A stretch of DNA of 64,000 bases from Apoda limacodes (Eukaryota; Arthropoda; Insecta; Lepidoptera; Limacodidae): NCBI GenBank assembly GCA_946406115.1, contig OX291547.1:13645001-13709000 (forward strand), read 5' to 3'. The number at the start of each line of letters is the position of its first letter. Position 1 is the stretch's first letter. Below are positions 1-11,139 of the stretch, one piece after another. Made by a program: the position numbers and the translations under genes. The notes below the pieces were generated by a model, which saw only the letters and a program-made list of their open reading frames with translations, ran no database searches and was not told the origin of the DNA.

Positions 1-360
1 TTTTTAAGCGGTATTTAAAATTTTGCGACTTTTTATTAATTTTAATTTGTAATACGTGCATATTATAAAACTGTTTTTGAATAAATCACCAAGCGTGCTA
101 AGTAATTTCAGTTCGATTGTGACATCCTAATCAAACACATCAGCAGGTGTCATTATTATTGTATTCTTACACTCATGTACAACAATACAGTACTTAACCT
201 TGGTTTTAGGTTTCTGAAAAAGGTAATAGTGTTTACTTAGACACAAAAGACACATACATTGGCGGCATTTGATATTTTCTTGTTTTAATTTATTTATTAA
301 TTATACCTACCAAATATTGCTGTTTTCTTAAGCGATTTTTTCTTTTATTTTTATCGTGCA

Positions 361-436
361 ATGTTTGTCAAGTGCAGGAATCGAACCCACACCCTCTGCA
401 AAGAAGTCAGCCACACTACCAACTACGCTGCGAGGG
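361..436 (-). repeat. tRNA-derived SINE head, fragment
   Basis: Read on the minus strand, this piece has an RNA polymerase III A box (CAGCGTAGTTGG, one mismatch to the consensus) and, about 35 bases on, a perfect B box (GGTTCGATTCC). A real tRNA gene is unlikely because the bases before the A box and after the B box do not pair as an acceptor stem. A 5' SINE fragment is the best reading. The rest of the element is not recognisable upstream in plus coordinates. Confidence 0.7.
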
Positions 437-740
437 AATCGTGTTTGTAATTTTTTTTATTTTCTTGTCAGTACACTGTCCGTGAACATCACTGCTTTTC
501 GGTGAATAAATATTTCGCGAGTAAAACCTGTGAACGCGAAGAAGACGTAAAGTTTATAATCCACCTTGGGCCCGGATGTACAAAGGGTAACAACAATAAT
601 TTAATTATGCTCGTAATTTAGACATAAAAGTTGTAAAAAATGATGTTTTATTACATAAAAAAAAAAACCAGAGAGGGTTGAAAACACCTGCTCTGGGAGA
701 CACAATGTGAGATAAGAAATTGTATAAGGATTCCAAAATT

Positions 741-824
741 ATTGTAGATAAAACCATAAACAATTGAAAGCTTTCTTTTTTTTCCAAAAATCCACCCGGA
801 CGAAGTCGCGTGAAAAAGCTTGTA
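741..824 (+). mobile_element. Helitron-like 3' end, fragment
   Basis: The block runs from AAACCATAAACAATTGAAAGC through CCGGACGAAGTCGCG to GCTTG followed by T. The same block occurs near 30.0 kb on the plus strand and 34.35 kb on the minus strand, where it ends in a proper CTAG. It fits the 3' end of a non-autonomous Helitron-like element whose terminal CTAG has decayed to CTTG. The 5' part is not identified. Confidence 0.55.
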
Positions 825-1510
825 TTATAATATTTTACCTACTGTGGGTATATCTTGTCACTACAAACCATCATATTACAAGTTTTATGTCAATTTAAAA
901 CAAAGAAATACTATAATATAGTTTTCGAATAACAAATAAACTGGTCCTCAATCAGCCTCAATAAGTTCCAAAATATTAGAGCTAGCTTTGTGAAATAATG
1001 ACTGTATTATAGACAAGTTTATAGACAAGTTTATAGTGCTTAAAACAGTCATTAAAGTACAAGATCATGAAGTTTATTTCGAATAAAAGTAAGATAAATA
1101 AAACATTTTCACTTCAGCACGGCAGTGTTTTAATTGAATTTGATCAAAATAATAAATTTCTGCATGACAAATGCCAATTTTGTATGATAGAACAGAAACA
1201 AAAGTACAACAAATGGTTTCAAATTTGTTGTTCAAATTTTTCCTAAATTTTCTTAATTAAATAAACTTCAATTTCGTTTTAATTTGAAAGGATTGCTCAT
1301 ATATTTTACAAGCAGATAAGGCCCAGCGTAGATGTAGGTACATAAGTACATCTTTCCACTTTGGTATAAAGAAACAGTAATTTTATGTTGGTAACTATGT
1401 AAGTGTAAGTACAAAATTTTTCAAATTTCATTCAAGATTATTTCTTGATAGGTAACGAAGTCTTATAGTTTTTGTTATACCTGAAGGTATTAGGTGTTAT
1501 CTGAAAACTG

Positions 1511-1680
1511 CTAATAAGATGTGATCAGAAAGTAATTCGGTTCATCTTGGGACGCGACAAAGCGTCTTTGTAAATTGTATTGAGTTTTATCTGGCCTCGG
1601 CCGAGCAGACAGGCAGGCTTCGGGGACAAAGACAATTTAATTAGTGAGATCTCATTAAAGGTTCCAAAGTCAATACAATA
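1511..1680 (+). repeat. Dispersed repeat, copy 1 of an inverted pair
   Basis: It begins TAATAAGATGTGATCAGAAAG and continues through AGCGTCTTTGTAAATT, GAGTTTTATCT and TTTAATTAGT. The same order of blocks occurs in reverse complement at 8948-9090, 7.4 kb away. The copies differ by substitutions and by a short GC-rich insertion here (GGCCTCGGCCGAGCAGACAG), so they are old members of an interspersed family. A 72-codon open frame at 1580-1798 overlaps this repeat and shows no recognisable domain. Confidence 0.6.
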
Positions 1681-2823
1681 TATAAACATTTATCTCGTAT
1701 TAAATAGTGGTTCGGCACTCTATAACTTTGTCGCAGAAAATCAAAATCAAACTCTAGCCTATGTTTGTCGTTTTGCATTCTTTAGCTGCTTAGCTTAAAA
1801 TGTAGGATGTAAATGTCAATTTAAGCTGTTTTTTATGTGTGCTGTGTGTTTTTTTCAAATATATCTATGAAAGCCGCGTTTTAAAAGTATCAAATCCCCT
1901 GGACTGGATCATATATCCACAAAAACGGATTTACATTTCGTCGTCGACATATTGACACTAATGAAACAATAAAGTATTGCAGTAAATAAATAATGATACC
2001 ATACTGAAAAGGCAATTTAGGTACCTAAGTCCAAATTCTCAAAAGACCAAGCATAACTTGCTTTTATTCCTTTCCAAGGTATTCTTCAAGACAATGGATA
2101 TAAAATACAGGCTTGAAACGCGTGGAACTTGTTTTACGCAACGTGCAGGCAGGTTTTTTTTAAGGCTAGTATTTAACTGTAAATAAAAAAAAAACATTTT
2201 TTACACCAAAAAACTCCCAATCCTAATCAAAAATACTAATTGCACAGTAAAATAGTTACCTCAAATTTGAGTTCGTGACGCGTAACTTATCTTTTTTATG
2301 AACGCATATCTAATAATAACTATCGCACAAAAAACTTTGTAACTCATTTTTGTTTACACATGGCTTTTTTTTTAACGCATAAGGCAATTTATTTTAGTAA
2401 AACACCAAAAGTAATCTAATTTTTAGTATAATTGAGTAAGATCTGAGGAACTAAAACTATATCTGAAAACTAAAAACTATATTCAGCCATTTGTGGTATC
2501 GCCGCTTGCACTGAGACATTAATGGATTAATCTTTGAGAAAGTCTCTCTTTATCGTACATTACTTATACTTATACATTACAGTTTGGCAAAATGTTTAGG
2601 TACGTAGTATTAACCGATTTGATCGCTCCGCTCAGAGTTCAACCTTTTAAAAAATAATTAACTGAAATTTATTAATAAGGGCCAAGTTGTAGTAGTACTG
2701 AAATTAAAGTTTTTTGAATGATAATCAAATTAACTCATTAAAAACTGCACTTTCAAAGCGAAAACTTATCTAGGCGTTCTTCAAGTTCGAGACATCCAAA
2801 CAACATGCGCGCTTATGAGCGCA

Positions 2824-3480
2824 GCTGCCTGTCTCATGCTTGATTTGATGTTGCGCCAAGCGCGCCGGCTAGTCCAATGCGTCATTTGAACGTAACTATT
2901 GTTATCAATTTAAGAAGAATAGTCTTTAGAATGTTATTATTTTATTTTCCTATAATGATACATCGTTCATTTACTTATATTTTATAACTGTTTTACAGAT
3001 GTATCTACTTCATATAAGTAACTTTTAATGGAATTTGTATGAAAATTTTACTTTTCCAAGTAAATTTTATAACTTGGTCGACTATTACTCGTTAGCCTGT
3101 AAAGTGTACTTACCCGTGATAGTTTTCCTTCTAAATTAATTATATGCACTACCACCGTAATTTTTTTTACATTTCCAAATATTTTACTTTCGCTGGTAAT
3201 TCAAAAAAATGATCTTTGCATACCGCCAATGTTTTTGGAATTCCTATCCAATTTTTTCAAAGATTTTATTCTACCACTTTGTCGGCTTGATAAATGTGTA
3301 TATTCCTGCCAAATAGCAGCTTTCTCGTATAAGTAGTTTTTGAGTTTTTGAACTAAGCCGCGGACAGACAGCCGGACGGCCGGACGGACATGGCGAAACT
3401 ATAAAGGTACCTTGTTAACTACGGAACCCTAGAATTGGGCAACAAGCTTCTTTACGAGACTAATAACTTATTGTGACAAA
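2824..3480 (+). repeat. 657-bp tandem duplication, copy 1
   Basis: The unit starts GCTGCCTGTCTCATGCTTG and ends TTATTGTGACAAA. It is followed without a gap by a second copy. By eye only two substitutions separate them (GGCTAGTCC/GGCGAGTCC and GTTCATTT/GTTTATTT), so the duplication is recent, or is an assembly artefact. The second half of the unit is a dispersed lepidopteran-type repeat with AAGCCGCGGACAGACAG and ending ACGGAACCCTAG; a relative of this end lies at 34.9 kb. Confidence 0.9.
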
Positions 3481-4137
3481 GCTGCCTGTCTCATGCTTGA
3501 TTTGATGTTGCGCCAAGCGCGCCGGCGAGTCCAATGCGTCATTTGAACGTAACTATTGTTATCAATTTAAGAAGAATAGTCTTTAGAATGTTATTATTTT
3601 ATTTTCCTATAATGATACATCGTTTATTTACTTATATTTTATAACTGTTTTACAGATGTATCTACTTCATATAAGTAACTTTTAATGGAATTTGTATGAA
3701 AATTTTACTTTTCCAAGTAAATTTTATAACTTGGTCGACTATTACTCGTTAGCCTGTAAAGTGTACTTACCCGTGATAGTTTTCCTTCTAAATTAATTAT
3801 ATGCACTACCACCGTAATTTTTTTTACATTTCCAAATATTTTACTTTCGCTGGTAATTCAAAAAAATGATCTTTGCATACCGCCAATGTTTTTGGAATTC
3901 CTATCCAATTTTTTCAAAGATTTTATTCTACCACTTTGTCGGCTTGATAAATGTGTATATTCCTGCCAAATAGCAGCTTTCTCGTATAAGTAGTTTTTGA
4001 GTTTTTGAACTAAGCCGCGGACAGACAGCCGGACGGCCGGACGGACATGGCGAAACTATAAAGGTACCTTGTTAACTACGGAACCCTAGAATTGGGCAAC
4101 AAGCTTCTTTACGAGACTAATAACTTATTGTGACAAA
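3481..4137 (+). repeat. 657-bp tandem duplication, copy 2
   Basis: Second head-to-tail copy of the unit at 2824-3480, with a period of exactly 657. The junction is seamless and only one extra base of homology (A) precedes both copies. It carries no long open frame. The duplicated block includes the end of the GGACAGACAG/ACGGAACCCT repeat family. Confidence 0.9.
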
Positions 4138-5160
4138 TGTGTAAAATAAAATTGTCAGCGAAAACAACACGCGTTCTTTACATTTTTAAAGTTTGATTAA
4201 ACAGAGTTTTTAATAGTTCTAAATAGTTTTTTATTAATAGAACCTTCAACTTAATTCAGACGGTAAAATATACCAATCCATTACCTGTGCTTCAACTATA
4301 CCAAGATTATCCGCTTCATTTATATTTATATATTATTTAATGGGAGTTGGAATTACTACAGCGTGTTTATTCTTAATGTGTAGGTTACATTTATAGGAAG
4401 TCATAGCATAGCTAGTGAAAAATAAATGGAGGCAATAATGAAAATGAGAAATGAGAAAAGATCTTGCGTCATAAAGTTGTTGCCGAAATTTTTTTAGTAG
4501 TCTTTGGAATACTTGCTTTGTTATTTGTTATTAATGAGAAATAAGTTGTTGTATCAAATGAAGAGAAACTAGAAATTAAATATTGTTAAATCGGTTTTAA
4601 TCAAAATAGCTTGTGAAACTAGCTTACCCATTTCTTTTAAAATGTCATTGGTTTTACAGCCGTTACATTATCTTACCTACGTCGTTTGTTATTTTTTTTG
4701 TTATTGCGGCGTGTGATTTTGATCCAATATTATTCCACGGTTTCGGTTTGTAATATTAATGCGAAATTTGTTAATTCGCTTCTTAAATGTATTCCTTAAA
4801 ACCAAACGACCGGTATGGTTGATTTAATCGATTGGGAAAAAAGCGTTCTAAAGAAAAGAATCTCTTTTTATAAATAAAGTTATTAAATTAAACGACAAAC
4901 ATGATGTACAAAAAAACTAGTGATTTTTTAAATATGCACGCACATTAGAATAAAGTAAACGTTTTTCCAAAATCTTACAAAAAACCTAACACTTTCAAAA
5001 TAGAAATAAAATAAGTATTTAGTATAGGTATATTCCGATTTCATAAAGTAAATATTTATGAGGAAAAGGAAATTTTTTTCTCGTATCCACCGATGTAATT
5101 TTTTTTAATTAACTTATTTTTCGTTTAAAACGTGTTAACAACAACATACATAGTTTCATC
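4138..5160. other. AT-rich stretch without recognised features
   Basis: About 1 kb of AT-rich DNA follows the tandem duplication. I see no open frame of note, inverted repeat, tRNA-like boxes or similarity to other parts of the window. Confidence 0.5.
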
Positions 5161-5165
5161 AGCCG

Positions 5166-5320
5166 TGTTGAATCTTAGTAGCGCAGTTGGACAGCACAGG
5201 AATCCAGGATCGCAGGTTCGAGTTTTGATACCCCGGCAAACATAAGTTTTTTCTGAGTTAAACGGAGCCCATAGTAAGTAGACTAAGGTCTTAATCTTCT
5301 ACGCTGGGATAGTGTGGATT
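5166..5320 (+). repeat. tRNA-derived SINE
   Basis: An A box TAGCGCAGTTGG at 5179-5190 matches the consensus at every defined position, and a B box GGTTCGAGTTT starts at 5215. Downstream comes a non-tRNA body (GTTAAACGGAGCCC, CTACGCTGGGATAGTGTGG). The tRNA-like part has no matching acceptor stem. A motif downstream, GGTCACTCATTCAATGACTGACCA near 5455, recurs near 57.47 kb and probably belongs to another dispersed repeat. Confidence 0.7.
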
Positions 5321-5773
5321 GGCCAAAGTGGTAGTGCTAGTTCTGGCTCGATTTTCAGAATTTTCCAACTGTTAAAACCTCTGGTCTAGCTTCACGGCTG
5401 CTATAATAAGATAACAAACACATGAGAAGCATGGAGAAACTAAGAAAAATGACGGTCACTCATTCAATGACTGACCACCCTCCTGTAGACATATCGTTTT
5501 GAATAGACTTATTACTTACTTACTTATGCAACAAACTCGAGCCTTGGCTTGGTTTTGACTGTGACTGTCCTCTGAAAATAAAAATATTTCATAAGTGTAT
5601 TGTATATATTTGTATTTTGGTAAAGATAATGCCTATTTCATTAGTTTTCTTTGACTATGCCTTACCTTCAAAGGAGACTGATTAAATATTCAGATTATAA
5701 CCTATGTTGTATTTTTTTTTTTTATTACCACTAAGGTGGTAAACAAGCATACGGTCCGCCTGATGGTAAGCGG

Positions 5774-6277
5774 TCACCGTGCCCTATGGACGCTTGCAAC
5801 ACCAGGGGCATTACTCGCACGTTGCCGACCATTCAAAAATCCAATCACTTCTTTCTTGAAGAACCCCATACTGTAGTCCTTAGAAAAAACTATGGCAGGG
5901 AGCTCATTCCACAACCTAAGCGTTCGCGGGAGGAAGTTTCTCTGAAACTGCACTGTACGCGACCATTTTTGTTCTAGAGTGTGAGAATGAATTCGCTGCC
6001 GATGGCGAGCGGTGCGATGGTAGAAAGTAGCCGCGGGCATCATTTCGAACAATTCCTTAGAACACATCCCATTGTACAAGCGGTAGAACACACACAGGGA
6101 GGCAAAGTCTCTCCTCAGACTTAAAGGTTCGATACGGCAAGTGAGTTTGGGATCGACAATTCTCACAGCCCGTCGTTGAACCGAGTCAAAAGGTCCAAGC
6201 TGGTATCCGGGTGCACCTGCCCAGAGATGGCAGCAGTACTCCATATGGGGCCGAACTTGCGACTTGTAAAGCAGCAA
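5774..6277 (-). pseudogene. LINE ORF2 C-terminal part, 167 codons open
   Basis: Open stretch of the LINE at 5712-8060. It covers the thumb and C-terminal domain, with HMEYCCHLWAGAP early and LRLWNELPA followed by FFKKEV late, ending VASVHRAR just before the 3' tail. It is one frame away from the YADD-containing stretch at 6163-6687, with which it overlaps, so at least one frameshift lies near 6270. The methionine at its start is internal to the original protein, not a true start. Confidence 0.9.
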
Positions 6278-6687
6278 CCTCTGCCCCGACGTGAAGTCTG
6301 CCTCGCTATGTTGAGTACCCCTAGTTTTTTGGACGCCAGCTTCACCTTATCTTGTAAATGATCTCGGAACTGAACATCGCTGGACATGTCGACACCAAGG
6401 ATCCCAATGCCCTTGGAGATGGAAAGGGGAGTGTTCTGGAATTGTGGAACTACAGTGAATGGGGTTTTCTTAGAGGTGAACGCGCAGACTTGAGTCTTTG
6501 TAGGGTTAAACCGGACAAAGTTTACCCGTCCGCAGTCAGAGACCTTAGACAGTGTAGTCTCGATTTGAGACACAAGTTCTCCGGGTTTTTCCTCCACAAC
6601 GGAACGACGGATGTTTGCATGAACCGTGTAATAAGCGTTTCCAGTACTGTCATCTGCATAGCAATGTATGTTGTTGATGGATAACAT
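6163..6687 (-). pseudogene. LINE reverse transcriptase palm fragment (YADD box)
   Basis: Open frame with the catalytic YADD motif about ten residues in (HCYADDSTGNA), followed by the FNPTKTQ and FRDHL blocks typical of LINE reverse transcriptases. The aspartates of the active site are present, but the upstream fingers and the first catalytic aspartate are missing because of the deletion at about 6690-6730. The last third of this frame is a shifted reading of the C-terminal domain. Confidence 0.92.
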
Positions 6688-6729
6688 GTTATTGATATGC
6701 AGTAGAATGAGCGTAGGAGACAGTAAAAT

Positions 6730-7157
6730 TTATATCGGTCTGAAATTAGTGCAAGAAACAGGATTTGATATTTTTGGCAGTGGTGGTTTTTTTACGTCAT
6801 GCTCGGTGATCTCTTTGAAAATAAACGGACTACACTTAGGTGCGGGCTGTGTTGAAAGTTGATCTAGTGTACTACTCTTAATCTTACCACCTAAAGAGGC
6901 TGAGAAATTCTTATTGAGAACATTAATATCAAAGTCAAAGTTATTGTTTAATACAGTGTTACTTGCTACCCCTAGAGCCTTAAGAAATTTCCACGTATCG
7001 CTTGGGTTGGCGGTCTCAAGTGATTTATAAATGTAGCTCTTTTTTGAATTTCTGCACATCCGACTGCAGCGATTGCGAAGTTTCTTGTCTGCAATAAGAT
7101 TTTCGTCAGAAGGATCCTTTTTTTAGCGACGTTTTGCAGATCACGTTTTGCCATCAT
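6730..7157 (-). pseudogene. LINE linker and start of reverse transcriptase
   Basis: Two overlapping frames (7157-6972 and 7059-6730) together keep the linker between endonuclease and RT: MMAKRDL at the start, a CAEIQK/CRNSKK block at the frame change, WKFLKALG, and NPVSCTNFRPI at the end. NFRPI is where the RT fingers normally begin. A frameshift near 7050 separates the two parts. Confidence 0.88.
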
Positions 7158-7675
7158 ATTCTTAATTTGCTGAGTTCACCACGGGGCAGAGAGATGTTTG
7201 ACTTTAACGTTTTAAAGGAGCATGCATATCATACAATTATTTATGATTTGATTAAAGTTGACAACTTTTTGATCTATATCACTGCAGTTCGTTACGATAT
7301 CCAGTCAATTTTGCTAGCATCTTGGTGCAATAGCTCTTTATCAATGTTTTTGTAACTGCGAAGTAGGAGATATATTGGTTGAGGTCTAGGAGGCCGCAAT
7401 TTGTAAGACACATAAATAAAATCGTGATAGGAAAAGGATGAACAAATTTAGCCATGTGAAGCTACTTTATTAAAATCCGAAAAAAGAATTAAATCTAGGA
7501 GAGAAGGGAAACACTTTGGAGACTGATGTGTGGCTGAAAGTGGTAGAATATTCATATTAACAGACAATAGAGACAAACGTGTGTCATTCTTTATTAGACA
7601 GGTATTATAATTACCTAATGTAATTGTATGGTCGTTTAGAGATTTTCGAGAAGAGATTCAAAGGCAGAAAAGTAG

Positions 7676-7927
7676 TCAATATGCAATTATAATAAACGCC
7701 GAGAAGTATTTTAGAATGATGAAATGTAATCTCAATAAAAAGATGTTCAACTTTATGAGAATATTCATTAAGTGAGCAACTTCAGCTGGTATATCTGCCC
7801 GAAGATAAATGGCGACACCATCACCGCCTTTTCCAGTCCTATTATTTTGGAGTAAGCGATACCCCGGTAGAGAATATAAAGTAGAGGGAAGGGAAGGTTT
7901 TAAAAAAAGTTTTTTTGATATGCACAA
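7676..7927 (-). pseudogene. LINE endonuclease domain fragment
   Basis: The frame holds FLKPSLPSTLYSLPGYRLL and GKGGDGVAIYLR, matching the middle of APE-type LINE endonucleases (a loop before the second half of the domain). The catalytic glutamate region and most of the N-terminal half are gone: the preceding NLNLVHI at about 7930 is joined to this block after a deletion. The final 35 residues are out of frame. Confidence 0.85.
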
Positions 7928-8060
7928 GATTTAAATTGTTGCGGAACTTTTGTTGTAACTGATTGCGCAAATGTGAGTCGTCACTTTTATCGGCACTGAA
8001 ATATTCTTCCAAAGTTGATGAAGAGCATGATATAAAACTACAATTATCGATACAAGACAT

Positions 8061-8820
8061 ACAATATTATAGTAAATAAAAATTAAATAAATATATTTTA
8101 TAGTAAATAAAAAATAAATAAAAAAAATTATAAAATAAAATAAAATAATGCAAATTACTAAGCAGTTATCACCCTCTTCACACTCAACGGCATAAATTAC
8201 AATAGTAACTAGTTTAAAAATAGTCTGGTTTATAAGTAGGTACTACATTTGGTTACAACTAAAAAGAAAAACAAAACAATTTAAAAATAAACAAATTAAA
8301 AATGAGAAACAAGCACACAGGAATAACATTACAAATTTCCTCTAAAAAGAAAGATACTTGAATTAAAACTACACATGAGAAATAAGCATTCAAAACTGAT
8401 TAAAATATTACTTACGTACTAAATATTTAAATTGCGAATGATTCACGCACCTAAGGATAAACTTTTATACTTACTGTAAACTGTAACATAAAATTAACTA
8501 ATCCCTAAAATAATAATATAATAAGTAGGTACAAACAGCGTAGTGAGTAGATAAACATTTTTTTTCCTTTAGAAAACAAAAACTAAACAAGAGAAGTTAG
8601 CATGCAAAGCTGACAGATAACACTAAAAATTACAAATGATGCACAATTATCCAAGTTTTATTAATATTTTGTTGTAATCAACTAGCCACTTATCAAAAAT
8701 AAAAACAAAATAAGTTGGTATATATGTCGCAGGCAAATCGTATAATTCGCCGTTTTACAATATACCTAGGCAGATCGTAAAGTATGGAATAAGATTTAAC
8801 ATATTACTGAACAGATTATT
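8061..8820. other. AT-rich stretch, low-complexity A-rich DNA
   Basis: After the LINE head there is A-rich, simple-looking DNA (AAATAAA-type runs at 8075-8150). No features recognised. A CGCTCCGCTCGCTTCGCTCGCTCCGC-like GC-rich palindromic patch follows at about 8840-8865. Confidence 0.5.
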
Positions 8821-8947
8821 ATATGAAGCTTGCCTGGAACGCTCCGCTCGCTTCGCTCGCTCCGCACCTACGTTTACAAAAGAGAAACTAAACCTAACCT
8901 AACATACATGACTTATGCTTTTGTGTAACTAATGTTTGATTGGATAC

Positions 8948-9090
8948 CTTATTGACTGAAACACTTTTGACAAGGCCTTACTAATTAAAGGGCCTTCGTC
9001 TCAAAGCCTAGATAAAACTAAATAAAATTTACAAAGACGCTGTTCGCATCAAAAGGTGAGTCAATTTACTTTCTGATCACATCTTATTAG
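8948..9090 (-). repeat. Dispersed repeat, copy 2 of an inverted pair
   Basis: The reverse complement begins TAATAAGATGTGATCAGAAAG, then AGCGTCTTTGTAAATTTTAT, GTTTTATCTAGGC and CTTTAATTAGTAAGGCC, the same block order as 1511-1680. This copy lacks the short GC-rich insertion seen there. Confidence 0.6.
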
Positions 9091-9215
9091 ACTTAAGATG
9101 TTTGGTTCAATGTTCTTTAATGAAATTTTAATTCTAATACTAAAAGGAATAAGTTGAAATGATATTCTATCTAAGCTATGTACTTAAATTAAGTGCCAGT
9201 AGGGAGGAATTTGCA

Positions 9216-9362
9216 AACTCAAAGTCAAACTTTTTTATTCAAAAAGCCTTGTAAACAGCACTTTCGAATCTCCAGTTTGATTATTAATTAAAAAAAATAC
9301 CAAAAATTACAACCGGTTCGGAATGCTTTAGTATCGATAAGAACCGGCAAGAAACTCAGTAG
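9216..9362 (-). mobile_element. LINE 3' end fragment
   Basis: Read on the minus strand it starts with CTACTGAGTTTCTTGCCGGTT and CCGAACCGGTTGTAA and ends with GAATAAAAAAGTTTGACTTTGAG, the typical 3' terminus of a lepidopteran LINE family that ends in a TTTGACTTTGA-like simple tail. Only the 3' end is present, as expected for 5'-truncated insertion. A similar tail ends the LINE at 20.9-21.4 kb. Confidence 0.7.
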
Positions 9363-10790
9363 TTTATCTTTTATACTTCATTTTAAAATACAAAATAGGC
9401 TTACACTAGGTAATGACATAATATACAATGTTTTAATTTAAAATATATTTTTAATGTCCCAATACAAATACAAATCAATAAGGTTCTAATTTTTCCAAGC
9501 ATTTTTATTAATTATGTATTCATCAACTTTGTAATAGTTTTTTTTATTAAGCTATCTTTGACATATATTTTAAATTAATTTGAGGGTAAATAAAACACAT
9601 GTTCTGAAATTTTATTGTAGTAAAATATACTTTGTATTGCGAAAGAGCTATGTACCTTTTGAAGTCGACAATTTGAAACTACAAATTTATCCTTATTCCT
9701 TGTATTAACACTGTGTAGGTCATTATTTTTAGCAAATAAGTGTAAATTTTTCATACTTACATTATATAAGCGAGATATATTGTCAAGGAACAGTTAAAAT
9801 ATCAATTTTGTTATTTTCTGTTTCCGTTATCGGGTACAATATTCGTACATTGTTGTCTCAGTCACAGACTGGCTACTTCGCAGTCTAAACGCTATCAACA
9901 ACTTACAGGCATATTCCAGATACACTACTTAACGTTCGAAAAATAGCTAGTTCTAAATAATAGGATTGTAACATTTTTGAAATGTGTTTTGTACGAAAAG
10001 GTAATAAAGAATATCTTTTGGCGGCGCTAGTTAGGTTGTTACTGCGACTTAACTTGGCTGAACGACACTCTCCATGCACGAACGAAATGCTCTACGAGGA
10101 CTCCGCTGCACCCGACGGTCCTACGATCTCGGAAGAACGTGCCCCTATGTGGATAGCTGTTCTGTGTATTGTTAATCATATAATTTGAAGTGGGTCGATA
10201 GCAGTCGGATTTGTTAATCATATCATTTATTTTGATCAAGTATCTGTGCCGTGTTCAATTATTTGGTTAAGAGGTTATGTGTCGTCCGATATAGCTAAAT
10301 TTGTCATTAGTATGTAACAAAAAATGTAAACAGATTGTATAGATGAAACACTATTAGGTCGCTAGGGGGGCTAGGTTTTGGGTTATTTTTAAGCATCATT
10401 TGTATTTTTTACGCGTAATTTATCATTTTGTATGCAAGCCAAGCAAGCAATAAACCAATATTTGTTCTTTTGTAACCATCGTCTGTTATTTAAATCGGCA
10501 AAAACAAAAAAAAATATTCCATTTAGATTATTGTTTTTTCATTGTCACTTTCATTACCTTTTAAATACCGGGGGGTATATACTGGTTCCAGATGATGTTA
10601 AAATTTACTAAAAGTACGTTTTAAAGAGGTGCCATTTTTTTGACGTGGCGTGTATTCGATAACGAAATACTCTCATTAGCTTTGCAGGTCCTATTTTTTC
10701 GTCTTAGACGTTAAAATACAATTCATGAGTAGTTATTGATAGTATTTGTTTATATTACTATATAAGTTTTAGCGGAACATCCAGACGTCA
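9363..10790. other. Mostly featureless; possible LTR-like patch at 9.95-10.25 kb
   Basis: The first 600 bases are AT-rich and featureless. From about 9.95 to 10.25 kb base composition rises (ACTCCGCTGCACCCGACGG) and a 68-codon frame is open on the plus strand and a 66-codon frame on the minus strand. The patch could be part of an LTR or a 5' leader, but I could not find paired copies, so no call is made. Confidence 0.3.
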
Positions 10791-10799
10791 TCCCCGGTC

Positions 10800-11136
10800 A
10801 TTTTTCCTAGAACCTGACTGCAGCGCCACCTACTGCGTTCAATTTTAAATCTAAAACATCCAGGGACCCCACTCAAATACTTATTTCTTCACTTTCTGTC
10901 TGAACAGATTTGGCTTTGAAAATAGGAATAACTTATACCTTGAATTAACACCTAAGCTTTATCCTGGGAAATTCAAAAGTGTCTACGTAAAAAACTGAAT
11001 TCTTGTTAGCTATAGCTTTACATAGGATTACATAAAAAGCTATTATTCCGGATAATCAATGATTTGCGGTAGGAATTTCACGTTCTAACCTAACCTTACT
11101 GACTTTAGCGCGGTTGGAGCCGCTTGAAAAAGCTAG
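10800..11136 (+). mobile_element. Helitron-like element, 3' part
   Basis: The segment ends in a short hairpin (AGCGCGGTTGGAGCCGCT, 11107-11124) about ten bases before CTAG (11133-11136), and the next base is T. Hairpin, CTRR end and T on the outside are the Helitron 3' signature. The same GCGCGG-GGAGCCGC hairpin ends the element near 26.55 kb. The 5' boundary near 10800 is approximate. No Rep/helicase coding is present, so it is non-autonomous. Confidence 0.6.
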
Positions 11137-11139
11137 TAT

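Larger units (their letters stand above)
5712..8060 (-). mobile_element. Degraded CR1/jockey-like LINE (non-LTR retrotransposon)
   Basis: This is the best-preserved retroelement in the window. On the minus strand the order is: a fragment of an APE-type endonuclease domain (8060 down to about 7700; the motif GYRLL then GKGGDGVAIYLR is visible), the endonuclease/RT linker (about 7660-6970; MMAKRDL, then CAEIQK), the start of the reverse transcriptase up to NFRPI (6730), the catalytic YADD box (6650 region), the C-terminal domain (WNELPA near 5890), a 3' untranslated tail and an A-tract at 5712-5724. Two deletions are clear: one removes most of the N-terminal endonuclease, and one joins NFRPI almost directly to SPTLILLHIN, removing the central RT. 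Frame breaks and stops make it non-functional. The intact family would encode one ORF2 polyprotein that nicks DNA and reverse-transcribes its own RNA. Assignment to CR1 or to the jockey clade needs a tree. Confidence 0.95.

Noticed and set aside
361..436. Functional tRNA gene on the minus strand
   Set aside because: Internal promoter boxes are good, but no acceptor stem pairs on either side; a SINE head explains it.
9982..10239. Conserved small gene with frames on both strands
   Set aside because: Raised GC lengthens frames on both strands; no motif seen. Kept only as a possible LTR-like patch.
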